Below are positions 44,031-53,976 of a stretch of DNA of 64,000 nt, in pieces. The notes beneath the pieces were generated by a model, which did not search any database, was not told where the DNA came from, and was given only the letters and a program-made list of their open reading frames with translations. The position numbers and the translations under genes were made by a program. Numbering within the stretch: the stretch's first letter is position 1; each line of letters opens with the position of its first letter. The stretch lies in the NCBI GenBank assembly GCA_016208685.1, contig JACQXM010000015.1, forward strand, positions 141,098 to 205,097. The letters are read 5' to 3'. The DNA comes from Planctomycetota bacterium (GTDB lineage: Bacteria; Planctomycetota; Phycisphaerae; UBA1845).

Positions 44031-46058
44031 ATGAAGTGGACGGCATCGTGTTTGATCTGGTTGGCCATGCTCGGCCCGGCGTCGGCAACTGAGCCCCTGA
44101 CCGATGGTGCGTCCGCCGGCGACAGGATCGGCGGCGCGGCGACCGAAGCACCGTCGGACAAACCGAAGGACCAGGATAAGGACAAAGACTCTCCGAAAGA
44201 CAAGGACGGCGCCAGGGAAAAGAACAAGGACCAGACGGCGGAAAAAGGCGACGCCAAGGACAAGGAGGCCGACGAGGAGGAGGAAGACCCGATCAAGCGG
44301 CTGGCCGAGCTGCGCCTCGACGAGCACCTGGTCCCGGCGCGGGTCATCAATCTGCCGCTGCCCGGAAAGACCAAGACGGTTCAGGATATCCTCGACCGCT
44401 TCGAGGACTGGTCCGAGGACGAGAAGATCGGAGCCGTCCTGCTCGATCTGGGGAACCTGGCCGTTTCGCTGCCGGATGTGGAGGAGCTGCGCGGCGGCAT
44501 CGCGCGGGTGCGCGAGTCCGGGCGCAAGGTGACGGCGTTTCTCAACGGCGGGGGCCCCACGTCCTACCTTCTGGCCTGCGCCGCCGACGAGATCGTGCTG
44601 GCACCCACGGGCAGCGTCATCATCCCCGGCCTGGGAGCGGTCTTTCCCTTCCTCAAGGGGCACTACCAGATGCTGGGCCTGGAGTTCGACGTGATCACCG
44701 CCGGGCGCTTCAAATACCCCGGTTTCGTCAACGAGCGCGAGCCCAACCAGTACTTCAAGGAAGAGTACAACGCCATTCTCGATAGCTGGATCACCGATTA
44801 CGAGGCGATCATCGCCAAGAACCGCAAGCTGGCGCCCGAGGCGGTCAAGGACATCGTGAACGTCGCCCTCTTCAACGCCAACCAGGCGTTGCAGCGCGGG
44901 CTGGTGGACAACCTGGCCTATTACGACGAATGCCGCGATCGCCTGCTCCGCCGCGACAAGCTCAGGAAGTACAAGGACGGAAGCCGGGACCTTTCCAACG
45001 TGAACTCTATCCAGGACCTGGTGGAGATGGTCAACGACGAACTGCGCCGACATCAGGAGGCGCGGAAGGCCGTGGGCCCGAAGATCGCCGTGCTGCACGC
45101 CCGCGGACCGATCATCGACATCAACCCCGGAGCCATGTTCGCCTCGCAGGTGATCGCCCGGGACGATTTCGTCGCCGTCGTCGACGAGCTGCGCCGGAAC
45201 AAGTCCATCAAGGCGGTCGTCATGCGCGTCGATTCGCCCGGCGGATCGGGCTATGCCTCCGATGTCATCTGGCAGCAGCTTCGCCGGCTCAACGAGGAAA
45301 AACCGCTGGTGGTGAGCATGGGGCGGGTCGCCGGGTCGGGCGGGTATTACATCGCCTGTCCGGCGCGGCGCATCTTCGCCCAGCCCACGACCATCACCGG
45401 CTCGATCGGCGTGCTGGGGGTCTTCCAATCGGCACAGTCGCGCTTAAACCGCATGGACTACGAACTGGCGGAGATGAAACGCGGCGATCGCGCCACCCTG
45501 GGCTCGCCGCATCGGGCCATCTCCAAGGAGGATCGCCAGTTCATCCAGGGGTATATCGACGACTTCTACGGAGTCTTCGTCGACCGAGTGGCCACAACAC
45601 GGCGCCTGCCCGCGGACCAGGTGCGCAAGCTCGCCGAGGGACGCATCTACACCGGCCGCCAGGCGCTGGAGATCGGGCTGGTTGACGAGCTGGGCGGCCT
45701 GGCGGAGGCGATCGAGTCGGCACGCGGGATGGCGGACATCCCCCCCAGTGCCGAACTGAAGATCGTCCACTACCCCCGGCCGGGCAGCCTGGGAGAGATC
45801 TTCGAGAGCCTCGGCAGTGCGTCCGCGGCGGGCGTCAACCAGACGGTCGAGCTGTTCCTCCAGGGCGTGGCCTCCGCCAGACCGGTGAGTTTCGACGAAC
45901 AACTGCTGCACTTTTCCGCCGGGGCTCCGCGCCCGCTTTGCTGGATGGCTACGCCGCTCCTGGACGCCTTCGACGGCAAGCTCAACGTGGCGGCCCCGCT
46001 GGACCCGTTGGGTGGGGGCCTCGAGCAACTCGCCGTTCCCCGGCTGCCGGTCCCCTGA
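44031..46058 (+). CDS. sppA: signal peptide peptidase SppA (S49 family), long form
   Basis: The 675-residue protein has the two tandem S49 domains of long SppA. An N-terminal signal peptide (ASCLIWLAMLGPASA) precedes a highly charged Lys/Asp linker of ~50 residues not found in E. coli SppA. The first domain contains the catalytic-lysine region (TAGRFKYPGF). The second domain contains the serine nucleophile region RVAGSGGYYIACPA and the preceding VDSPGGSGYASD. SppA degrades cleaved signal peptides and membrane fragments with a Ser-Lys dyad, acting at the outer face of the cytoplasmic membrane. The ATG follows AAGGAG and lies 5 bp after the previous stop. Two unknown exported proteins precede it. 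Confidence 0.9.
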   Translation: MKWTASCLIWLAMLGPASATEPLTDGASAGDRIGGAATEAPSDKPKDQDKDKDSPKDKDGAREKNKDQTAEKGDAKDKEADEEEEDPIKRLAELRLDEHLVPARVINLPLPGKTKTVQDILDRFEDWSEDEKIGAVLLDLGNLAVSLPDVEELRGGIARVRESGRKVTAFLNGGGPTSYLLACAADEIVLAPTGSVIIPGLGAVFPFLKGHYQMLGLEFDVITAGRFKYPGFVNEREPNQYFKEEYNAILDSWITDYEAIIAKNRKLAPEAVKDIVNVALFNANQALQRGLVDNLAYYDECRDRLLRRDKLRKYKDGSRDLSNVNSIQDLVEMVNDELRRHQEARKAVGPKIAVLHARGPIIDINPGAMFASQVIARDDFVAVVDELRRNKSIKAVVMRVDSPGGSGYASDVIWQQLRRLNEEKPLVVSMGRVAGSGGYYIACPARRIFAQPTTITGSIGVLGVFQSAQSRLNRMDYELAEMKRGDRATLGSPHRAISKEDRQFIQGYIDDFYGVFVDRVATTRRLPADQVRKLAEGRIYTGRQALEIGLVDELGGLAEAIESARGMADIPPSAELKIVHYPRPGSLGEIFESLGSASAAGVNQTVELFLQGVASARPVSFDEQLLHFSAGAPRPLCWMATPLLDAFDGKLNVAAPLDPLGGGLEQLAVPRLPVP

Positions 46059-46315
46059 ACCGCTCGAAGCGGCCTGCGGAACCGAGATGCCGGCCGGTTG
46101 ATGATCCGCCCCCCCGCGCCTCGCCGGGACTGAGCGAGAGGAACGCGCAGTGCCTACACCTTGCGACTGCGCACGGTGATCCTCGCGCCGCAGTCACCCC
46201 CTGATCGAGGATCGGTTCCCGTTCACAGGTGGAAGCGGTACCTTGCGCGTGGCACGCGGGTCAGCGCGTGGCGCTCGACGCGCCGGGCTCTCCCCACGCC
46301 GCGGGTGGAACGCCT

Positions 46316-47476
46316 ATGAACATCTGGCACGTCATCACCCGGCTGATCGTCGGCGGAGCGCAGGAAAACACGGTGCTCACCTGCCGCGGACTGGTGGAGC
46401 GCGGCCACTGCGTCACGCTGGTCGCCGGGCCGCAGACCGGCCCGGAGGGCTCGCTGTGGAACGAAGCGGAGCACTGCGGCGCCCGGCTGGTGCGGCTTGC
46501 GTCCCTGCGCCGTGCCGTCCACCCCTGGCACGACTGGCGGGCGCTGCGCGAGCTCACGGCGCTGCTGCGCCGCCACAAGCCTGACATTCTCCACACGCAC
46601 AGCAGCAAGGCGGGGATCCTGGGGCGCCACGCGGCAGCCCGGGCCCAAGTACCCATCGTCGTGCACACCATCCACGGCATGAGTTTCAACCGCACGCAAG
46701 CCGCCGCCGTCCGCTTCGCCTATCGCCTCCTGGAGCGCCGCGCCGCGCGACACACGCACGCCTTCGTGTCCGTCGCCGACGCCATGACCGATCAGGCCGT
46801 CGCGGCGGGCATCGCTCCGCGCGAGCGCTTCACCACCATTCGGTCCGGCGTAGAAGCGCATCGCTTCGCCCCCAGCGCTGAGGCGCGGCAGCGGCTGCGG
46901 GGGCAGTGGGGCGTCGGCGATGAGCACGTAGTGGTCGGAACCATTGCCCGCCTCTTTGTTAACAAGGGATACGAGGAGCTGCTGGCCGCGATGCCACGAG
47001 CCGTCGCCGCCGCCCCCGGCCTGCGCTTCGTGTGGATCGGCGACGGCGCGCATCGCGGGCGGTACGAACGGGCGCTGGAACGCTTCGGCCTGCAACAACG
47101 GGTGACGCTGCTCGGCCTGCTTCCGCCGGCGCGGGTGGCCGAGGTGCTCCCCGCGTTCGACCTTCTGGTGCACGCCTCGCGCTGGGAGGGGCTGCCGCGG
47201 GCGGTAGTTCAGGGCCTGCTCTGCGAGGTCCCGGCCATCAGCTTCGACAACGACGGCGCCCCGGAGGTCGTCGTGCCGGGCGAAACCGGCATCATCGTTC
47301 CCTATGGCGACACCGCCGGCCTGGCGGATGCCCTGGTCACGTTGGCGCGCGACGCCGATTTGCGTCGGCGCCTGGGGCAGCAGGGGAGGCAGCGCTGCCT
47401 GACGGAGTTCGACGCCGGGCGAATGGTCGAGGAAATCGAACGGCTCTACCTGCGGCTCAGCGGAGTTGCCCGATGA
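46316..47476 (+). CDS. GT4-family glycosyltransferase
   Basis: The start is ATG 46316 (GGTGGA upstream); the preceding 29 codons of the ORF track look spurious. The 386-residue product has the GT-B fold of GT4 enzymes. The N-terminal domain begins MNIWHVITRLIVGGAQENTV and contains ILHTHSSKAGILGR. The C-terminal domain has GTIARLFVNKGYEELL and HASRWEGLPRAVVQGLL. In the usual EX7E motif the second glutamate is a glutamine here (E-x7-Q), a small deviation. It probably transfers a nucleotide-activated sugar in envelope glycan synthesis. It ends 20 bp inside the convergent pyrD gene, and 257 bp without a gene separate it from sppA. Confidence 0.85.
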   Translation: MNIWHVITRLIVGGAQENTVLTCRGLVERGHCVTLVAGPQTGPEGSLWNEAEHCGARLVRLASLRRAVHPWHDWRALRELTALLRRHKPDILHTHSSKAGILGRHAAARAQVPIVVHTIHGMSFNRTQAAAVRFAYRLLERRAARHTHAFVSVADAMTDQAVAAGIAPRERFTTIRSGVEAHRFAPSAEARQRLRGQWGVGDEHVVVGTIARLFVNKGYEELLAAMPRAVAAAPGLRFVWIGDGAHRGRYERALERFGLQQRVTLLGLLPPARVAEVLPAFDLLVHASRWEGLPRAVVQGLLCEVPAISFDNDGAPEVVVPGETGIIVPYGDTAGLADALVTLARDADLRRRLGQQGRQRCLTEFDAGRMVEEIERLYLRLSGVAR

Positions 47477-48410
47477 GTTCGCGCACCGTCCGTAGCCCCC
47501 GCGCCCGCAGGTACTCCGCGAGTCCCTCGCAGATCTGAAGCGGCGTGCGCGGGTCGACGAACAGCGCCGTGCCCACCGCCAGCGCCGTGGCGCCGGCCAG
47601 CAGAAACTCCACCGCGTCGCGCCAATCGGTGATACCGCCCATGCCGATGATGGGTATTCCCGCGGCACGGGCGACCTGGGTGTACACGCGGTTGACCATA
47701 TACACGGCCACCGGCTTGATCGCCGGCCCGGAAAGCCCGCCGGTGCGATTGGCCAGGACCGGCTTCCAGGTGTTGATGTTGATCGCCATGCCCACCACGG
47801 TGTTGATCACCGAGAGCGCCTCGGCGCCGCCGGCGATCGCCCCCCGGGCGGTCTCGGCGATGTCGGTGACGTTCGGCGACAGCTTCACGATGAGCTTCGC
47901 CCGCCGGACCTCGCGGCGCACCGTCGCCACCAGCCGTTCGAGACGCCTGGCGTCGGTGCCGAACTCCAGCCCGTCCGCGACGTTGGGACAGGAGACGTTG
48001 AGCTCCAGCCCCGCGACACAGTCCACCGCGTCGAGCGTTCGGCAGACGGTGCAGTAGTCCTCCAGCCGATGCCCCACGACGTTGATGATCACCGGAATAC
48101 CGAGCGCGCGAAGGAACGGTACCTTGTCGCGGACGAAGGCCTCCAAACCCACGTTGGCGAGACCGATGGCGTTGAGCATCCCCCCGCGCGTCTCCGCGGT
48201 GCGCTCCGGGGGATTGCCCTTGCGCGGCTCAGGCGAGATGGCCTTGGTGACGAAGGCCCCCAGGCGCTTCAGGTCCATCAGGTCGGCATACTCCGTACCG
48301 TAGCCGCTGGTGCCGGAGGCGGTCATCAACGGATTGGCGAGGCGGATGCCGGCAAGATCGACGGAGAGGTCTACCGCGTCGGACGTCCCTGCGGAGTCGG
48401 TCATCAGCAT
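47457..48410 (-). CDS. pyrD: dihydroorotate dehydrogenase, class 1 (PyrD)
   Basis: PyrD oxidises dihydroorotate to orotate in pyrimidine synthesis, using FMN. The ~317-residue product shows class 1 hallmarks: FMN-binding MTASGTSGYG near the start, the catalytic-cysteine motif LELNVSCPN, and KLSPNVTDI. The phosphate-binding end reads IIGMGGITDWRDAVEFLLAGA. A cysteine rather than serine as the base places it in the cytosolic class 1 (1B is likely, with a separate PyrK not found in the window). I use ATG 48410; ATG 48404 is equally possible and no clear ribosome binding site is visible. It lies downstream of kdsD on the same strand (about 100 bp). Confidence 0.92.
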   Translation of the reverse strand: MLMTDSAGTSDAVDLSVDLAGIRLANPLMTASGTSGYGTEYADLMDLKRLGAFVTKAISPEPRKGNPPERTAETRGGMLNAIGLANVGLEAFVRDKVPFLRALGIPVIINVVGHRLEDYCTVCRTLDAVDCVAGLELNVSCPNVADGLEFGTDARRLERLVATVRREVRRAKLIVKLSPNVTDIAETARGAIAGGAEALSVINTVVGMAININTWKPVLANRTGGLSGPAIKPVAVYMVNRVYTQVARAAGIPIIGMGGITDWRDAVEFLLAGATALAVGTALFVDPRTPLQICEGLAEYLRARGLRTVRELIGQLR

Positions 48411-48512
48411 TACAATCGAACCGCATCCCGCGGTTGTCAACACGGCACCGCGGCACGCCGCTACGGCCGGCGGAACGGGCGCGTAAGCCCCTGGCCAGAT
48501 CCCGGTGACCGA

Positions 48513-49565
48513 CTACGCGTTGTCGAAGCAGGTGAAGCCGCGCGCGATGAGGTCCTGGATGTCGATGAGCCCGGCCAGCCGGTCCCCCTCGGCCACCACG
48601 GGTAGTTCGTCGATGGCGAACCGGCGCATCAATTCCAGCGCCTCCATCACCCGGGCGTCGGCCCCGATGCGCTTGGGGTTGCGGACCATGACCTCCCCCA
48701 CGGGGCGGTCCCAGTCCGTGGCGCGGTTCTTGAAGAGACGGAAGAAATCCCCGTGGGTGATGATGCCCACCAACGTGCCCGCGTCGTCGACGATGGCCGC
48801 CGCCCCGGCGCGAAGCGGCGCCTTGAGCACCGTCTCATAGAACTCCGCCAAAGTGGCCGACTGCCGCACCTTGGGGCAGTTGTCGCCGGTGCGCATGATC
48901 TCCCGCGCCCTCATCAGAAAACGCCCCAGCGCCCCGCCGGGGTGGTAACTGGCGTATTGATCGGGTTCGACGGCCTTTTGCTCCATCACCGTGAGCGCCA
49001 GGGCGTCGCCGAGAGCGAGCATGGCCGCCGTGGAGGAACTGGGGGCCAGGCCCAGCGGGCAGGCCTCCTCCGTGGCGCCGATGTCGAGCACGAAGTCCGC
49101 ATGCCGGGCCGCGGGGGAGTCCGGCCGGGCGGTGAGCAGAATGACCGCGCAACCCATCTTCTTGAGCGGCGGGAGCAACTGAACCAGCTCCGAGCCGCCG
49201 CTTTTGCTCAGCGCAATGACCACGTCGTCGGCGTGGACCATGCCCAGATCGCCGTGCAGCGCCTCGACCGGGTGCAGGCTGTAGGACAGGGTGCCGGTGC
49301 TGGCGAGGGTGGCCTGAATCTTGTTGCCTACCAGGCCCGCCTTGCCTACGCCCGTGACACACACCCGCCCCTTGCAGGCAAGGATCGCCCGAACCGCCCC
49401 GACAAAGGCATCCCCCAGGCGCGCCTGGGCGTCGCGAATGGCGGCGGCCTCGGACTCCAGCACCGCGCGCCCGCGCGCGAGAACCGCGGCCGGGTCCATG
49501 CCGGGACTCGCCGCCGTGCGCGCGTCCGCAGGAACGGTTTTACGCTTGACCTCTGCGCCTTTCAT
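48513..49565 (-). CDS. kdsD: arabinose-5-phosphate isomerase KdsD (SIS + CBS pair)
   Basis: KdsD converts ribulose-5-phosphate to arabinose-5-phosphate, the first step towards Kdo in lipopolysaccharide. The 350-residue protein has an N-terminal SIS domain with VCVTGVGKAGLVGNKIQATL and IALSKSGGSELVQLL. It then has two CBS domains (about residues 215-350, ending LPVVAEGDRLAGLIDIQDLI). The length is close to the usual ~330 residues. Its presence suggests that the organism makes Kdo-containing outer-membrane glycolipid. The gene starts at 49565, about 150 bp from REP-like repeats next to the RAYT gene. Confidence 0.92.
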   Translation of the reverse strand: MKGAEVKRKTVPADARTAASPGMDPAAVLARGRAVLESEAAAIRDAQARLGDAFVGAVRAILACKGRVCVTGVGKAGLVGNKIQATLASTGTLSYSLHPVEALHGDLGMVHADDVVIALSKSGGSELVQLLPPLKKMGCAVILLTARPDSPAARHADFVLDIGATEEACPLGLAPSSSTAAMLALGDALALTVMEQKAVEPDQYASYHPGGALGRFLMRAREIMRTGDNCPKVRQSATLAEFYETVLKAPLRAGAAAIVDDAGTLVGIITHGDFFRLFKNRATDWDRPVGEVMVRNPKRIGADARVMEALELMRRFAIDELPVVAEGDRLAGLIDIQDLIARGFTCFDNA

Positions 49566-49655
49566 ACCCGCCGATTATCGCGGCCGGGAGCGGCAGATAC
49601 AAGGACCGTCACCCGCCCGCCAGGGGCGGCAATCCGCCACTGCCGAACCGCGTGT

Positions 49656-49712
49656 GGCATGGTCCACGCTCGCGTGGCCATGCCGATGCCAGGTCGCTTG
49701 CGTGGCCATGCC
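49656..49712. repeat. REP/BIME-like palindromic repeat pair
   Basis: Two palindromes in tandem, GGCATGGTCCACGCTCGCG then TGGCCATGCC, and GGTCGCTTGCGTGGCCATGC. Each can fold (GGTCCACG against CGTGGCC). Nearly the same 57 bases recur at 50399-50455. The block touches the 3' end of the RAYT gene, which is typical of RAYT-associated REP sequences. Confidence 0.75.
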
Positions 49713-49713
49713 T

Positions 49714-50307
49714 TCATCGGCGCCTGCCCCACCCGCGCGGGTCGTCGGGAAGTGAGTTCATATTGATGGTCGGTCCATCATACGCCTCTCCCGCATAAGC
49801 CCTGGCGCTGGACCACGCCCAACTCGTTGGTGTGTCGCACAATCCCCGGCGCAGCGGGTTGGCATGGATGTAGTCGATCGTTTCCCAGACGTATTGCGGC
49901 GAACGGATATTCCGGTCGTATCCCCCGCCGCGCTGCCAGAAGCGCAATGAGGTTTTCCCGTTCGGCTGACGGTCGGTCATCCTCGGCAGGAAGTGCGGGG
50001 CCTCCCGCCGCAGGTACAGGATGGCCCGTTTGGAAACGGGCTGCTTCAGCGAAGTCAGTATGCGACTCATGGAGTATTCGGCGGTTTGCGGAAGGATCAG
50101 CATGTGCGCGTGCTCCGGCATGATGACGTAAGCCCACACATCGAACGTGTGAAGCTGCCGGGCGCGCTCGATCGCCTCCAGCATCCAGCGGCAGGTTCGG
50201 TCGCGTGCGAAGAAGGGCTGACCGCGAAAACAGGTGAACGTCAACGCGTGCGCATCGCCCGGCTCGTCGTAGCGTTTGCAGGTCTTGTACTTACGCGCCT
50301 GAACCAC
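49714..50307 (-). CDS. REP-associated tyrosine transposase (RAYT, IS200-like)
   Basis: I take GTG 50307 as start, giving 197 residues; the ORF-track extension upstream translates REP repeats. The N-terminus KYKTCKRYDEPGDAHALTFTC and the PEHAHMLI motif (HUH-type metal site, here HAH) match the Y1 transposase/RAYT family. So do RFWQRGGGYDRNI, with the candidate catalytic tyrosine region, and DYIHANPLRRGLC. RAYTs cut single-stranded REP hairpins and are thought to spread them (established for E. coli). REP-like palindromes flank the gene on both sides here, and a truncated 5' copy lies upstream. Activity cannot be judged from sequence. Confidence 0.85.
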   Translation of the reverse strand: MVQARKYKTCKRYDEPGDAHALTFTCFRGQPFFARDRTCRWMLEAIERARQLHTFDVWAYVIMPEHAHMLILPQTAEYSMSRILTSLKQPVSKRAILYLRREAPHFLPRMTDRQPNGKTSLRFWQRGGGYDRNIRSPQYVWETIDYIHANPLRRGLCDTPTSWAWSSARAYAGEAYDGPTINMNSLPDDPRGWGRRR

Positions 50308-50398
50308 GCGGGCATTCTGTTCCACCCCGGCGCCGCGCGCCAAGCATGGCCACGCAAGCATGTCGGTTGCCGGGTTGCATCGCCGGCGGCTGGCGGGT

Positions 50399-50455
50399 GG
50401 CATGGTCCACGCTTGCGTGGCCATGCCGATGCCCGGTCGCTTGCGTGGCCATGCC
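50399..50455. repeat. REP/BIME-like palindromic repeat pair, second copy
   Basis: Nearly identical to 49656-49712: GGCATGGTCCACGCTTGCG, then CATGCCGATGCCCGGTCGC and GTGGCCATGCC. It lies between the RAYT gene and its truncated duplicate and appears to have been inserted at, or to have replaced, the point where the duplicate ends. Confidence 0.75.
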
Positions 50456-50457
50456 GT

Positions 50458-50587
50458 GCAGCCGGCAGGTTCGATCGCGGGCGAAGAAGGGCTGAACACG
50501 AGAACAAGTGAACCACAAGGCGTGCCCGTCGCCCGGCTCGTCGTAGCGTTTGCAGGTCTTGTACTTACGCGCCTGAACCACGCGGGC
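50458..50587 (-). pseudogene. truncated RAYT copy (5' end only)
   Basis: The minus strand encodes VVQARKYKTCKRYDEPGDGH and then FFARDRTCR, almost the same as the first ~43 residues of the intact RAYT, with several substitutions (ALWFTCSRVQPF against ALTFTCFRGQPF). It then runs into REP sequence (LHGMATQATGH). The catalytic region is missing, so it is a non-functional duplicate. Point differences show it is not a very recent copy. Confidence 0.8.
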
Positions 50588-50652
50588 GTCCTGTTCCAGC
50601 CCGTCACCACGCGCCAAGCATGGCCACGCAAACGTGGACCATGCCACCGGTC
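50578..50652 (+). repeat. RAYT left-end repeat with REP palindrome, copy 2
   Basis: CCACGCGGGCGTCCTGTTCC is followed by a GC-rich spacer and CAAGCATGGCCACGCAAACG. The same order occurs next to the intact RAYT (50304-50360) and again at 52045-52110. This copy lies just before the stop of the TIR gene, 8 bp away. Confidence 0.75.
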
Positions 50653-50659
50653 GACCTTG

Positions 50660-51637
50660 TTAGGGGCTCTGTTTCTCAACTTTCTTCCGTTTTGGCCTTT
50701 CTTTGCTTTCTTGCTCAGGCGGTTCCTCCGTCGGCGCCCAACGCTCGAGTTCGTGCAACAGCATGCCGTGGATCTCTGGGTCGAGGCCCATCTCCTCCAC
50801 GGCAGGGCCATACATACAAGACTCGAGAGCTCCCCGAAAATCCCGCCTCGCACGTAATGCCTCCTCTGGCAACCCGGCCTTCGTGGCCCGGTACGCCTCC
50901 ATCGCCAACTCATACAACCACGGCATCTCCTCCCGAAACACGCTCGCCAGCATGACCAACCGGATAGGGTCATGGGAGCCACGCCTTAGCATGCGCATCA
51001 TGTCCATGCACATCATCGGGCGGATTCTCATCCTCCGACGACGTGGAAGCATCGGCCCACCGTCCGAGAGCTCCCGGAGTCTGGAATCGAGCGAACGAAC
51101 GCTCACGACAAGTTCCTCAAGAATCTCATGCTGTGGTCGTACGTGCTTCTCAGTTTGCGGCTGCTTCGGAATCCCCTTGACTTCTTTCTCCAGTTTGGGC
51201 CACAGTGCGTCAAATAATTCACGTGCCCGCGCCTCCGGAACCTCATTATTCGCGGCCTGATTCATCGAGTCGATGACCTCGTTCAACCCCTTCCTCTCAA
51301 CCTTCTTGGCTTGGAACTGTGCAAGTGGTCCAGTGATGTCCCGAATCTCCAAATCCAGGAGGAGCGGAATAACCTTACTTCCTTGCATTGTCTTGGCGAG
51401 TGCTCCGGCCTCGAAGAGAACCCACGGCGAAGCGACATTCTCCCGAGTCACGCAGATGATTCCGAAATTCGAGTCCGCCAATTCTTTCGCGACAACCTCC
51501 CCCCACCGTTCGCCTGCTTCGATGTCGACCTCGGAGACCCAAGGCTCGACATTGTGCAGGACGAGTGGAATCCAATCGTGCAAAGCCTGTGCCAATGCCC
51601 TACTACGTTCACCACTCCAGCCAATAAAGACTTTCAT
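50660..51637 (-). CDS. TIR-domain protein, candidate NADase defence effector
   Basis: The start at 51637 follows AGAGGA at 8 bases. Residues 1-~115 form a TIR domain: box 1 KVFIGWSGERS, a central DSNFGIICVTREN, and SPWVLFEAGA, which gives a WxxxE motif (W72, E76). The glutamate at this position is the catalytic residue of NAD-cleaving TIRs (established for SARM1 and bacterial TIRs). Residues ~160-325 are helical with an Arg/Met-rich stretch (LPRRRRMRIRPMMCMDMMRM) and a Lys-rich tail; I do not recognise this region as a sensor domain. The gene is visibly less GC-rich than its neighbours and is bracketed by RAYT/REP repeats, suggesting acquisition. No partner gene adjoins it. Confidence 0.8.
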   Translation of the reverse strand: MKVFIGWSGERSRALAQALHDWIPLVLHNVEPWVSEVDIEAGERWGEVVAKELADSNFGIICVTRENVASPWVLFEAGALAKTMQGSKVIPLLLDLEIRDITGPLAQFQAKKVERKGLNEVIDSMNQAANNEVPEARARELFDALWPKLEKEVKGIPKQPQTEKHVRPQHEILEELVVSVRSLDSRLRELSDGGPMLPRRRRMRIRPMMCMDMMRMLRRGSHDPIRLVMLASVFREEMPWLYELAMEAYRATKAGLPEEALRARRDFRGALESCMYGPAVEEMGLDPEIHGMLLHELERWAPTEEPPEQESKERPKRKKVEKQSP

Positions 51638-52044
51638 TTGTGGTTTCCTCTGCTCGGGTGTCAGAGACTCGCGGTTCTGCCGCGCCTCTCAATGATTCGA
51701 CAGTCAGTCTAGCCCGGTAACGGCAGACCACCTGCCTCAGCCTAGACCATCACACTATACGGACATTCATACGCCAAAACCACTGGTTGGCGTGAAGCCC
51801 CAGCCTGTGCCAAGCAGCCATAGTGACCATCCAACGGGCTCCTGACACCCAAACTGGCTTTGCTTAGCACGTGTCTGGCATAGCATCCGCCGTGCCGGAA
51901 AGTGTGCGCACGTCGCCTCGCTTCGCGCCATGTAGGCGCAACGCACCGGCGGCGAGGGCCGCCCGGATTGGGGGTCCTCGCCGCCGGATTGTTGATGCTG
52001 CGCTGCAACTGCTTCGTCAGCCTATGTCATGACTCACGCCTGGC
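51638..52044. other. noncoding, lower-GC stretch upstream of the TIR gene
   Basis: About 400 bases with mixed composition, including AT-richer parts (CATCACACTATACGGACATT). One track ORF (51742-52008) lacks protein-like composition and any ribosome binding site. The TIR promoter should lie here; on the minus strand I see no convincing -35/-10 pair. The stretch appears to belong to the same inserted segment as the TIR gene. Confidence 0.4.
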
Positions 52045-52110
52045 GATCACGCGGGTGTTTTGTTCCCCGCCGGCGCCGCGCCAAGCATGGCCACGCAAGC
52101 GTGGACCATG
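52045..52110 (+). repeat. RAYT left-end repeat with REP palindrome, copy 3
   Basis: CACGCGGGTGTTTTGTTCCC, then CGGCGCCGCGCCAAGCATGG and CCACGCAAGCGTGGACCATG. It is in the same orientation as the copy at 50578-50652, so the TIR gene and ~400 bp of upstream sequence are enclosed by direct repeats about 1.5 kb apart. Confidence 0.75.
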
Positions 52111-52119
52111 AGACCCGTC

Positions 52120-52150
52120 GAATTCCCAATTCAGAATTCAGAATTCGGAA
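52120..52150. repeat. AATTC-rich short repeats, left of groEL
   Basis: GAATTCCCAATTCAGAATTC continuing AGAATTCGG: four AATTC cores in 31 bases, sharply AT-rich in a GC-rich genome. Similar blocks lie at 53896-53976 on the other side of groEL. Confidence 0.7.
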
Positions 52151-52197
52151 CTCGCGGACCGCCGTGGAATCGCGGCGGTAGCCCGCGGCGGTTCGCG

Positions 52198-53862
<1,665 letters not shown>

Positions 53863-53895
53863 AAGCCAGTAACTCCTTTTAGGGTCTGTTGCTCA

Positions 53896-53976
53896 TGAAT
53901 CGGGAATGACGAATGACGAATTCGGTCACCCGAAGCGCCCTCGCTCCCAATTCCAAATTCCGAATTCGCAATTCGT
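53896..53976. repeat. AATTC/GAATGAC repeats between groES and groEL
   Basis: TGAATCGGGAATGACGAATG followed by ACGAATTCGG, then after ~20 bases CCAATTCCAAATTCCGAATT followed by CGCAATTCG. The same AATTC-core pattern as at 52120. The block lies directly between co-oriented chaperonin genes, so it would be part of their mRNA. Confidence 0.7.

Noticed and set aside
49714-50982. 422-residue RAYT start at 50982
   Set aside because: The N-terminal half translates REP repeats, the truncated RAYT copy and the antisense of the TIR gene; the family length fits the shorter start.
49656-52110. REP palindromes as a CRISPR array
   Set aside because: Copies are unevenly spaced, imperfect palindromes near a RAYT gene, with no regular spacers and no cas genes.
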